A DNA stretch of 64,000 nucleotides from Muricea muricata (lineage: Eukaryota > Cnidaria > Anthozoa > Malacalcyonacea > Plexauridae): positions 20,393,040 through 20,457,039 of the forward strand of contig OY979716.1 of assembly GCA_963855995.1 (NCBI GenBank), written 5' to 3'. Below are positions 11,790 to 22,399 of this stretch, piece by piece (positions within the stretch are counted from its first letter, which is position 1; each line of letters starts with the position of its first letter). A program made the position numbers and the translations under genes. Below the pieces are notes generated by a model. The model made no database searches, was not told the origin of the DNA, and saw only the letters and a list, made by a program, of their open reading frames with translations.

Positions 11790-14735
11790 ATTTATTTATT
11801 TATTTATTCGCTTTTCCAGTTTCAGTAGATCGTACAATATTCAATACACACTATTCAATGTACAAAAAATACACACAATATAAACAAACAATTAAACAAT
11901 TATCTAATTTACAACTGGCTGGATCTCCTCAACAGCTTGTGCCAATTACTGCAGTCCCTACGACTTACGACACAACTAGACACATACATACACGAGCATA
12001 CACACATACATTACAAACACACATAAAAGCAACCTAGTACCTAGGCTTCTATCTACGCTCCCGGTGCCCTCTCGCTGCGGAAGAACCCTAGTATTGTCTG
12101 GTCACGTGATATCCCAGATTTTGGGATATAGAGTAATTTGTCATTAGGGTGGGTACGTAAGGCTGACAGTTTGCTTTTCAATTCGCGTGTGTTTGAATTT
12201 TATGAGTTTATGGCAATGCTCGTCTAGCTGAACAAATAATTTGTAAGTTTGCCCACGTTTACACGCACATGAATTACTGGACGCGCACGAATTAGTTTTT
12301 TCTTCGCCCAAGTTTATTCGGAAAGATAATTTTTGCTCATATGAATAAAAATCTTTAATATTATTGACGCTTGACAAATAAAATTCGAATAATAGAGGTG
12401 TTACAATCCATTAGACTAATGTTTAAAATGTCAATCATATCTATAAATACATAGCAATTAGCAATGATACAATTTGTCTGCATTATGTGATCATAAACAA
12501 ACGCGTCGCACAACTTGTATTTAAAATCACATTGCGATGTGAAAAGGTGGTACGCCAATTTATGGATCACAGACTTTAGAACCGTAGTCCTATCTCAAAA
12601 TATATCTTTTCCTAGCACGACAAAGCTTAATAGTCTGCGCTTAATGAAACAATACAGTAACGATTTTAAAACATTTGCTGACAAAAGTAATCAATCGTCC
12701 CACCTCTACTTCGTAGGGCAGCCGAGTACTAATCACGTGACCAGACAATACTAGGGTTCTTTCGCTGCGGGAGGGCACCGGGAGCGTAGATAGAAGCCTA
12801 GGTACTAGGTTGACATAAAAGTAATTAAAAACAACAGTTAATACGCCCTGTTAAATCACGTGCCTTTTTGCATTTTAAGCGTGCTGACTTCCACGTCCGA
12901 GGATCGCTGACATTATAATTGTTATTTAGTGCTGTTGTGTAGTATTTCAACAGTAAGCTTTTGAAGGAAGACCGTGAATTAGTGTTTGATCTGAAAGGTT
13001 TAGATAGCGTGTTCCAGGTTCGAATTTGTCGAGAGATGAACGATTTTTGGTAGTTGATGTATGGCACAGTTTGGTTTCATATACGAAGCAGTTTGCATCA
13101 GTTGATCAGGTGGTTTTGTTGGACTGGGCAGGTTTAGGTGAGGTTTTATTGTTTACGTCAACAATACCATTAAATCAACGTATTCATGCCCGTATGTCAG
13201 AGGTGGCAACTGAAGTTGACTAAGCGTTGACTGTATGTTGTGTTGGTGATGAAAGGCATGTCAAGGATGTGTTTTGAGGCTCGTCTTTGGATTCGTTCAA
13301 GTCTTGCAATAAGTTCTATAAATTGGGGAGCCCAGACTTGTGTAGCGTATCCAAGCGTTCGTCGTGCTCCAAGACGCTTCATGTTATGAGTTGATCTCTT
13401 TTTGTAGCCAATCATTTTGTTACCACACCCACACTGTTCCGATACATGTTTTGACCAGCTGAGGTTGCTCGTGGTCTACGCGCTAAGGTCGCGTTCGTGT
13501 CTGTTGTCTCTATTACTGCTTCTCCGTTCGCACATTGTAGTTTGTACGTGAATTCGATAGGATGGTGTTTTCTTGTTCTGCATCGACTTGCATTTGAAAA
13601 TGTTGAGTTGGAGTCCTGCATTAGAAGAAAATTTTTAGAAGTTTGAAGGATCGTTATTTAGTTAAGTGGCGACTGCTACAAGGTCTATTTCTTCGAAAAG
13701 TTTTGTGTCATCAGGAAGCATCTTTATGTTTGAATCGGTCACCGCAGAGGTTAGTTCGTTTTCGTATAACAGAAAGGGCACAGGTCCAAAAATGGGTCAT
13801 AGAGGCAAACCTGAAGTTTTTAGAAGTGGTTCGATCTGATGTTACACCAAATGCTGTTGTTTGTTGGTAATGATTATCCAAGTGGAAGAAAACTATTTGA
13901 GAATTTTCCACCGAAACCAAAGTCGCGTAATCATTAGAGAAGACGTTTGTGACTGACTTTATTGAAGGCTTTCGATATGTCTAGGTAGATGACATCGACT
14001 TGTTTCCCATGATCTAATAATCGAACCATGTGTTCTATAACTTCAATAAGATGAGTACTACATGATTGCCTCGAAACAAAGCCATGCTGGCACGGGATGA
14101 TTAGACGAAAGGCATGATCTTTGATGGTGTTAACGATACAACGTTTGAAAACCTTTGACATCAGCGAAAGAAGCGAAATAGGACGGTAGCTCTCAACATG
14201 CTCTCTATCCCCCTTTTTGTAGACTGGCACGATGTTCATCAATTTCCATTCGTCCAGTACCACACCTGTTCTTATTCGATTTGTTGAACAGAGCACATAT
14301 TGATGGAAATATCTCAGCGGCTGTCTCTGTGAAAAGACGCGTGGGTATGCCGTCAGGGCCGGGAGCTTTATAGTTGTCCAGGTTCCTTAATACACACTCG
14401 ACATTATTTTGTTCTAATTCTATGTCTTCCAGCTGGACGTTACTGACTTGAGGTTCTTGACTGGCTGGAGTATTCCGCTTTCTCGTCAGATGTACAGACA
14501 AATATGAAATAGTTGTTGAAAAAAGTGTAATGTCATTGGTATCATCAACGTATTGCCGCACATTCTCCAATATTTTCATTGATATTTCTTCTGGAATACT
14601 GCGTGATTTGGATTTCTGTTTGAAAAGTGACCAGAATCGCTTTGTGTTTATCTGGGGGTTGTTGCAGAGAGAATTGAGGTAATTAGCACAACTTTCCTTA
14701 ACATTCTTTTGATGATTTTGCAGAGGTCTTAATTA
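11790..14735 (-). pseudogene. 5'-truncated APE-type LINE (CR1/jockey-like), frameshifted
   Basis: Read on -, the pieces are ordered as in a LINE pol protein. 14735-14580 is an endonuclease-RT linker ('NPQINTKRFWSLF'). 14579-14205 contains 'NYKAPGPDGIPTRLF'. 14296-13934 has 'YRPISLLSLMSKVFKR' and 'IYLDISKAFNKVSH', the first catalytic Asp region. 13621-13197 is a degraded thumb with 'VWAPQFIE' and 'RLERIQRRASKHI'. 13067-12825 is the C-terminus with 'PRTWKSARLKCKKAR'. The YADD box is lost in the damaged stretch. The 3' end is a (TTTA)n tract at 11789-11810 (AAAT repeats on the coding strand). A 783-bp TIR element sits in the 3' part. The endonuclease domain is missing. Confidence 0.8.
12030..12812. 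mobile_element. non-autonomous element with long TIRs and 9-bp TSD (Mutator-like)
   Basis: Ends CAACCTAGTACCTAGGCTTC and its inverted form are followed inward by pairing out to 'tcacgtgat', about 80 bp in all with few mismatches. acataaaag is duplicated exactly at 12021-12029 and 12813-12821. A 9-bp duplication with long TIRs is the hallmark of Mutator-like elements. The interior (about 620 bp) has no convincing ORF. It is inserted in the 3' tail of the minus-strand LINE. Confidence 0.85.
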
Positions 14736-15455
14736 ACCGATTTTAATTTCCCAGCTACTATTTATTGAATAGAACTTAGCATAACCAACTTTATTATGCA
14801 AAATTTCCTTTAATTAATTCTAAATACCAAATATACAATACTTTACTCGCGTTATTATAGGTAACATGCAGATGTTCTCGTCTTGAGGTATAACTCATAA
14901 ACAATCAGTTTGTTCAAGTATTTTTCTGGTGTGTGGGTTGTTGAAAAAAAAAGCCTCTCTTATAAACTAACTGTGTTCTTAAATACAATATGTACTTACT
15001 GTTTCGATCGGGACTTACGTTTGTTTCCCATGCCATATTGTACCCGGCCTTTTTTGTCGACAAAATACGTTGCAATTAATGTGCCTTTTCAGTGTAAATT
15101 ACATTTAAAGGTGTGCCACTTTCACATATTTTCTGTTCTTGGCATTAGTGCTGGAGAAATCACGATTAGCGAACTTCAAACTGTAGTAGATTCGCATCCC
15201 GAGAAACAATTTTTGAAAGTAGTCCATTGGAAAATTGTCATTGTATTTGAAAGTGACTGGAGTTTTCTAAAGTTGCTTTATAATGTTGTCTCCAACAGAC
15301 CGACTTTTGGTATAAACAGAAAATTTTATAAAAGAATGTATTCCCCAATTCCACAGTTGGACAACATAATTTAAAAAACATTGTGATATTGCATGAAGAC
15401 TTCCAATAGAGGCATCTGCTTTTTGGTCATAGGCCTAGAAATAACAGAACAGCTT
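14736..15455. other. unassigned stretch with an unrecognised ORF
   Basis: A + strand ORF of 154 residues (14910-15374) begins with a hydrophobic, Cys-containing stretch and shows no motif I know. It may belong to the left part of repeat R2 copy B. I do not call it a gene. Confidence 0.3.
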
Positions 15456-15459
15456 CCTG

Positions 15460-17880
15460 TTCGTCCATTTAAATCGTTGACTGAAGCAGATCTGAACATT
15501 CAGAACAAGTGTGGGTTTTCAGACAATTGTGAAGTAGGCACCTGACTTCGACAGTTTTGAGTAGTGTATTGATGCATTGTTTGTATATCATCTTACTTAT
15601 TTCAATTTAAAAAATTATATTATTCCTTCTCCCATTGTCTGCAGTTGATCAAATAAGTCCAGGACCTGTATATGAGTTTGTATGCATTTCATTTAGGATA
15701 GATAATCTCAACTGTTTTAGGGTAAGTTGACCATGTCGGTCAACATGGTAACGCTGCTCGGACACCAATCCGGGGCGAAACATCCCAAACTGACCACACC
15801 CAAAAACGACACTTTCGCCATAGTGCTATCTACTAAGCCATAAAAGCTAAGTGTGAAATGTCTAGCACTCATATTTCACAAGAAAATGAGCATGAAGTAC
15901 TTGTGGTCAAATGGCAATTTATGTCATACAACTTCAGTTGAACAGCAGTGGCCTAAAATTACATTTTTTTCTAAATCTTTTCGATATAAACATAATTAAG
16001 TCTTACTCAATTATATATTTATCGTTTTGTGTACAATAGTTAACATTGTGTGACTGAAATAATAATTTGAAAGGTACACACCTCATGCAAATTGACGTAT
16101 TTGGCCAAATTCGCCACTTTACTGCGCTGTTTACACCGATGCTCGTTGAAATATTCCCGAATACTTAAGTTAGCTCAGATAATAATGATGGTATTGAGTA
16201 TATTCCCAACGGGCTTTAACTACGTTTCAAGTAGACCATAGCTGTTTAACCATCGACGGGGTAAAACCTTAACTTTGTCCAAATTCGGCGCGATTACTGT
16301 AGTCCCGTTCGGTTGTCAACAATTCGACCTTGTCATCAATTCAATTCCATTCAAACCATTTTAATTGCACTATTGACAAATTTAACCCTTCGTTAAGAAT
16401 ATCAAACCAAAATTATGAATAAAATATACAAAATGCAGTATTAAACCATCCTGTACAATGTTGCTCATGAGTCTTTAAAAACATTCCGTACTGATCTCGC
16501 GCGGGGGGGGGGTTGAATGTCTTCACGAAGTTAGAAGCGTGTGACAACAACACCCAAGACGTCTCATATTAACCTTATTCTAATTTGAACTAAAATTATG
16601 AATGTTATTTAACGAAGACTAAATATAATATTTTAAATTTTTCCCTCAGTTGCGCATAAATATGCATTAAAAAATTCAGCACTTGTAGTCAACAATCATT
16701 CAATACTTGTAATTTATCCACACCAAGAAAAGCCGTTTAACGTTAAGACATTAACAAAGACCTGAATATTTCTGGGTAAAGCCAGATATTTTATACAATG
16801 GTATTAAAACGCATAAGCTTTTAAGGATTTTTGGGCATAGTTTTATCTGCTTACCAGTGAACAGCTTGTCGATCTCATTTAATTGGCGGGCATTACCAAT
16901 TCGATGCAAAGGATTTTGATCAGAAAGCCAGGAGAAAAGCAAGGAGGAATGGTGAGTTATTGTAAGATATTGCACTGATATTAACAGTTTAATATTTAGG
17001 CTGGCAAATATGCGCAATACACTACTGATTTACTTATATTCATTTATGTATTGTATATCATGCATTGAACTTGCATATTAAACCCGAGATAATCTGCTCT
17101 GTTGATAATAATTAAAGATATTTTTTATAAATAACTGCAAATCATGGTCAACTTACCCTAAAACCGTTGAGATTATCTGTCCTAAATGAAATGCATACAA
17201 ACTGATATATAGGTCCTGGACTAAATAGGGAATTTAGCATATCTAATCTGGAATACTTGCATTGCTTCATCTTCTGTGTCACCTTGCACTACAGAAACGT
17301 ATGTTAGTTTGTGTGTGATTGACAAAAACAAAACAATGTAAATTCTAAAAGTTAGTAGGGGAACGAGAGGAGCGAAACTAAACAAAAATCGACCGCAAAT
17401 TAAGGCCTATACGTTCAAAAAAACGATGAGAATAGTGGGACGGTGACGAGCTTGGGATCTCAGTGCTATTTATTGTTCTTAGTGCTTTTTATATTGCATT
17501 TTGATTATTTCGGAGTGAAAACGTAGACATTGCATTGTTAAATCTTGGCCATATTTTATGTAAATTAATTTCTTTTTTTCTTCAGGTCGCATGCGGCCCT
17601 TGTATTAATGATAATCCATAATTATTGTCAAGTACAAAAAAAAACAAAAAAATATTATGTTTTTATTTGAATTCTTTGTGTTTTGATGAATATATAGCTA
17701 CTGTAATGCTATACGTTGTTAGATGATGGGGCAATTCATTTTTAATTAAAAAAAAGTTTCACATTTTTGCTTTACTAATTATCAATTTCACCATGGGCAA
17801 GTAATTTGCTTGGGAACTTTTTCGCTCGTGTAATACACAGATGTCTATGAGTTATGTCGCACAAAGGGACGTAACTAGAA
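15460..17880 (+). repeat. repeat family R2, copy B, with a nested element
   Basis: The outer parts (15460-15655 and 17223-17880) match copies A and C in order. The middle (15656-17222) is a separate insertion. Against copy C the 3' half aligns from 'gagcgaaact' through 'gatgatggggcaattc' to 'gtcgcacaaag'. This direct duplication of about 500-600 bp is only moderately diverged. Confidence 0.7.
15656..17222. mobile_element. 1567-bp non-autonomous element with ~80-bp TIRs
   Basis: Both ends start AGTCCAGGACCT and pair inward for about 80 bp through 'tttgtatgcatttcattt' and 'ttttagggtaagttgacca' with few mismatches. aaata flanks each side (15651-15655 and 17223-17227), a possible 5-bp target duplication. 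The insertion cleanly splits R2 copy B. No transposase-like ORF inside. Superfamily not assigned. Confidence 0.75.
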
Positions 17881-17884
17881 CGTT

Positions 17885-18424
17885 AATGGACCATTCCCCA
17901 ATTAGACAAAGTTTTGAATTGGAAAACAATTTTAGCACAGTTGGAAAGAGCTTCCTAAATTTGATGAAACTGTGAAGTTTGGTTGCAAAAATTGTAAAAT
18001 GTGAAATATAGACTCGTAAAGGTTGCGAATTTTATATACTTTTGTATTACACACGGAAAAGCGTTATCACTAGGTGGAAATGTGGTAACGCTTTTTCCCG
18101 GGTAATACAAAAGTAGTCAGGGCTATTTCAAATCCGTCAGAGCACCTCCTGCCCGCAGGCTAATTGCATATTGACTAGTAAGAACTATTTCAATGGCTTT
18201 TTTCGTTTTAGATATCTTTTAAATGTGTTTATAAGGATGAGTAATATGTTATGAACGAGAAAAAATTTTAAGGACGAGAAAAACTTTGAAAAAAATGTGA
18301 AAAAAAAACATAAGTCAAAAAGCGACTCAACGAGTCCTCGAACCAGCGTTGCTCAAACCACGTGACACAACGCCTCTAAATGTTTTCCAATTTGAAAGTT
18401 TGTCTAATTGGGGAATGGTCCATT
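17885..18424. mobile_element. foldback element, 540 bp
   Basis: Left arm 'AATGGACCATTCCCCAATTA' and the following ~30 bp are inverted at 18375-18424. The right end runs into a G tract (18425-18436). No clear target duplication. The middle holds a separate strong hairpin (18037-18115). Confidence 0.65.
18037..18115. repeat. 79-bp hairpin inside the foldback
   Basis: 'tacttttgtattac' pairs with 'gtaatacaaaagta', and 'aaaagcgttatcac' with 'gtggtaacgctttt', around a short loop. It may be a tiny independent MITE. Confidence 0.65.
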
Positions 18425-18559
18425 GGGGGGGGGGGGTGTAAAGCGCACGAAATATTTTCGTAACGACTTAACGCTTGTCTTTGAGGACGTGCAGTGTTTC
18501 AATTCTATTTAAGAACAATCCTCAGAGATATGAAAAACTAGATTCATATTAATCTGACA

Positions 18560-19270
18560 CTGCAGAGAACAACGAAAAATTCTTTTCACATAAAAGGATT
18601 TTCAAAGAGAATCTAAAACGTTTTACAATGACTTTCTAAACAAACTGAAAATAACAATTAATTTATATCTATATTAAACTATCAAAACAATTTTAATTTA
18701 AAAATATTACGTTTAAGTTTAGCAATATTTGCTGATTGCTGGATGTCTTAGCTTAATGAGTTAAAATCATTTACAGCCTGATACACATTTTTTTGTTGAT
18801 CCCTTTGCCTTTTAGCAAACACGTCTTCTTTGAAAACGTCTCTTTTCTAACGATATCACTTTAGTGTTGTATGGACATCCGATGCAGATGAGTATGGCGG
18901 TCTGTCTAGAATAAGTTTGGCAGCTTTATTTTGTAGAGTTTGTAGGCTAGACATTAAATGTGAGTTATGTTTGTCTCCCCAGACTATATTAGCTTAATCA
19001 AATAAAAGCATAACGATACTCTTAGAATAAACGAGGCTTGATTTAAATTTTAATAGATACTTAACGCGTTTAAGGAGACCAAGCCTTTGATTAACCTTTT
19101 TGCTTTTTGTTTAATGTGGTGTGAAATCAGTATGGTGTGTCCACTTAAAATCAGATGAAATGAAATCAAATACACTTTACTTTCCACGCGTTAGGATAAC
19201 TTCATCAATTAAAACATTCTCGATGTGGTATCCTACTTCGTGTCCAGTTGTGTAGTTCAGTTGGCAGGAT
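18560..19270 (-). pseudogene. LINE reverse-transcriptase 3' fragment, copy a
   Basis: Read on -, 19030-18790 gives a CR1/jockey-type thumb segment: 'IVWGDK', 'SLQTLQNKAAKLILDRPPYS', then a basic region ending 'VYQAVNDF'. There are several stops. It matches copy b at 22400-23260 over about 700 bp, including the AT-rich 3' region ('aaaacaattttaatttaaa'). Both copies are on -. Confidence 0.7.
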
Positions 19271-19457
19271 TTCATAATTAGCCGACCAGATGAATATCTT
19301 CTAAGACACGTCTGGAGAGTAATTTCAGTTTAACTTGAAGCTCTTGCTTAGTATTCCCGTCCTAGTTTCCACGCGCCCCCAATGCTTTCTCGAGTTTCAA
19401 GCGCAATGAATTGCAAGTGCGGTTTTTTCAAAATCTTTTGAATGCTAATTGTCTTAC

Positions 19458-19640
19458 CTGTTTTAATTTAACGTCGTATTCCTCGCTAGTTAAATGCACC
19501 GAAGGGTCCTGCAATTCAGAAACCAGACAAAACAAATACCCATGCATGATTTGCAACAGTGGATTTGTCTTTCCAAATAAGTAAATGCCTGTGTTGCTCA
19601 ATGCCCTTAAACTTCTCTCGCAATTGTTCCGTGTTCAAGT
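19458..19640 (-). other. coding-looking stretch of unknown identity
   Basis: One minus-strand frame stays open for about 58 codons, with natural amino-acid composition ('LSNTGIYLFGKTNPLLQI', then 'LTSEEYDVKLKQ'). It ends at a clean CAG|GTAAGA donor at 19458/19457. This looks like an exon of something, but I do not recognise it, and no partner exon is evident nearby. Confidence 0.3.
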
Positions 19641-19946
19641 TGTGATTCTTCTTGAGGTCGCTAATTTCCATTGCCAGGCTACGACTTTTTTGTGGGACAT
19701 AATAGAGTAATGCGTGTCTGGTTATCCTTATATATAGCCATTCATACTGCCATCGCTAAGTAACAATAAACAACACGAAGCCAAGTCCAGTCATTTTGAA
19801 GAATCTTTGTAAACACAGGTGATAATTCGTTGATATTTTCTTGACCGAAATGGAAGAAATTTAGGTGAAAAGTGTTGTTGTTTATTGTAAATTGCAAAAA
19901 GCAATTTTAGAAGAAAAAATCCATGCATTCACATGAGGAAAAAGTA

Positions 19947-20640
19947 GTAGGGAACAAGAGGAGCGAAACTGAACGAAAATCAGTGGCGTAGCCAGCTTCG
20001 ATAATTGGAGGGGCAAATATTCATATTTTTGTGTTCACAGACCTTAAAAACAATCGATTTCAAAAGAAATTAATGATGCAAAACATGATACATGAGTATT
20101 CGCCCCTCCAATTATCGACGCTGGCTACGCCACTGACGAAAATCGACTACAAATTACGGCCTACACGTTCTCAAAAAAAGATGAGGATAGTGGGACAATG
20201 ACGAGCTTGGGATGTCAGCTCTATTTATTGTTCTTAGTGGTTTTAATATCGTATTTTGATTATTTTGGAGAAAAACAATGCATAGTTAAATCTTGACCAT
20301 ATTTTTATATAAATTATTCTGTATTTCTCTTCAGGTTGCATGTGGCCATTTTATAATCCACAATTATACGCGTACAAAAAATATACAAAAACATTATATT
20401 TTTATTCAAATTGTTTGTCTGTTGATGAATACATACTGTAATGTTATAGGTTGTTGGATGATGGGGCAATTCGTTTCTGATTGAATAAAAATTTCCCATT
20501 TTTGCTGCACTTTATACATATAACTTAACACCATGCCGACAATCACTAATTATCAATTTTACCAAGGGCAAGTAATTTGTTTGGGAACTTCTCCGCTGAT
20601 CTAATGCACAGATGTCTATGAATTATGTCGCACAGACTAT
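19947..20640 (+). repeat. repeat family R2, copy C
   Basis: Aligns with copy B from 'gagcgaaact' to the 'gtcgcacaga' end. Split by the hAT-like MITE at 19981-20135. No gene seen. Confidence 0.7.
19981..20135. mobile_element. short MITE with perfect 8-bp TSD (hAT-like), copy 3
   Basis: Begins CAGTGGCGTAGCCAGCTTCG and ends with its inverse, GCTACGCCACTG. acgaaaat is duplicated exactly at 19973-19980 and 20136-20143. The empty site is preserved in R2 copies A and B ('aaactgaacgaaaatcga'-like), which independently proves the insertion. Confidence 0.9.
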
Positions 20641-21145
20641 AATTCCCAGATGAGGTGGGGCCTTTAAACTGTTAGATATTCACGTTGCGAGAGCGGGAGA
20701 GTGGGGGAAAGTCTCCTCGCTCTGGCGAAACGAAACGCAACGAGACAAACATGCTTATAAAGAACAAGAGAAACTTCAAAGAACAAGAATGTTCAAAGAA
20801 CAGTTTAAACAACAAGAGCGCCTTCAAAGCTTTCGTTCACAACTATTGCACTCCAAATGCTCAACATTTGATAGCTTTTTCTTTATTTGCATAAAAATAT
20901 AAAATTATGAAAGCAAAGTATGCATCTAATACGCCGCATTATTTGCCATCATTACATATGCGTTTTTAACACTTGCTCACTAGACGTCTCCGTTAGAATT
21001 TTGATAATTATAATGTTCATCATCCACGATTTACGATATCAACATCAGTTAAAAGTATTTACGTTTAGTATTTACTTTTATGTTTAGTTATTTATTTTTC
21101 TAGATAAATTTCTCCACACTTTTTTGGCACTGAAATTCTACAAGA
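20641..21145. other. flank downstream of the glycosyltransferase, no gene seen
   Basis: AT-rich, with an Arg/Lys/Glu-rich 69-codon + ORF (20685-20894) that I do not support. It probably includes the 3' UTR of the minus-strand gene; 'taaatac' and 'ttattttta' tracts are present, but no single polyadenylation signal stands out. Confidence 0.4.
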
Positions 21146-22275
21146 CTACGATAATCGTGGTATCACGCAAACGCGCTTCCCTCTTGAAAAAGTACGAAAA
21201 ACATTTTTTGAACCGAGTGTAATGAAATTGACCGCATCGTCAAATGTTGATGGAACAGTATAAAGTCTGTAGTTCGCATCTCTCAGTAGAAAATAATCTA
21301 GAAACATTGATAAATGACCTGCATCTTCATTTCCTCTATGTGGATGGCCAACATGCTCAATAGGACCAGAAATGTAATTCACTTTGTTGCCATATTTCTG
21401 TTTGGCATAACCCTTCATTTCCTCCGAATCAGCGGCCAAAAACCATATAACATTTGTAGTGTTATACTTCTTCTCGATATATTTCTGCAATGACTCAGCA
21501 CAACCAAAACTAAAGTCGATATCTTTTGGATCTTTAAACCGTTTATCGTGTTTGTTATGAGTATTATTGAATATTGCCGAATCACCTTGTCGAATGTGTA
21601 TACCTATAACAATGTTATTATAAAATCCCAACTTTTCTTTCCATCCATTCAAACGTTCCTGCAACATATTTGATTTCGCAAACAGATAATAAAAGCTACA
21701 CCCAAACATTTGACGAGGATTTGGCCAAACTGGAAACTTATATCTCAAACGACTTTGAATCCAATTGTGCTTATTTCCTATAAATTGCGGATTATCTTCC
21801 ACTGAGTAGTTGAGCATTTGTTCTATGAATTTTGGTTCAGGACTTTTTATGGCATCTAGTTCGACTTTCCCATTTCGTCTAACAGTTAGTCGTGTTTTAT
21901 TGATTTTGTAGTTCCATTTAATGTTCCGTGGCACTAAATATTTATCCAACGGTGAAGGGGAATTGCAGTTGATAAGAAATGTTTTATTCGCTATTACTGA
22001 AAAATGAAAAGTAGTCAAAAGATCTCTCAATCGATTTCCCCAGCCAGAATGAGGACAGGAAAAAACAAGAAACTTGTTTTCGTTTATCTCTAGAGATTCT
22101 TTATGTTGTACAGTGTACTCTTTCTGCCATGAATTATTGCACAAATCGATGTAAACTTTTTCATAGTCAATATTATTTATTGACTTCATACGCTCAGTCG
22201 CTACATAAACTGGCTTTGGTAATTTCAAGTTAGTAGAATTCTTTTTCAAAATCTTGTTTAAGCTCCCTGGTATAT
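21146..22275 (-). CDS. fucosyltransferase-like glycosyltransferase, catalytic exon
   Basis: This intact minus-strand frame of about 375 residues looks like a fucosyltransferase-type (GT-B, GT11/GT23/GT37-like) enzyme, which would transfer fucose from GDP-fucose in the Golgi lumen. Numbered on the open frame from 22309, the donor-site hallmark 'GIHIRQGD' is at residues 236-243, an 'SGWGNRL' N-terminal motif at 88-94, 'WFLAADSEE' at 289-297 and a late 'VPSTF' at 352-356. Several N-x-S/T sites fit a lumenal domain. The open frame reaches an ATG at 22309, but its first ~11 codons read as an intron end (T-rich, then TTTAG|AT), so I place the exon start at 22275. The missing N-terminus fits the anchor exon at 28129. 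Exact linkage and acceptor are not determinable. It is the only convincing host gene here. Confidence 0.8.
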
Positions 22276-22399
22276 CTAAACAAGAAATAAGGTTTTTCAG
22301 AAATTTCATAAATCATACAAAGAGCGAGACCACCTGAACTTGGCTCTTGTGGTTACAGTAATTTGCGGTGACAGTCATGATGATTATGATCTCTGCTGA

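Noticed and set aside
14910-15374. 154-codon + ORF
   Set aside because: No family recognised, no conserved counterpart seen in R2 copies A or C.
18425-18436. Homopolymer G tracts (also near 16505 and 49575)
   Set aside because: Simple sequence; too short for a supported quadruplex claim and no gene nearby.
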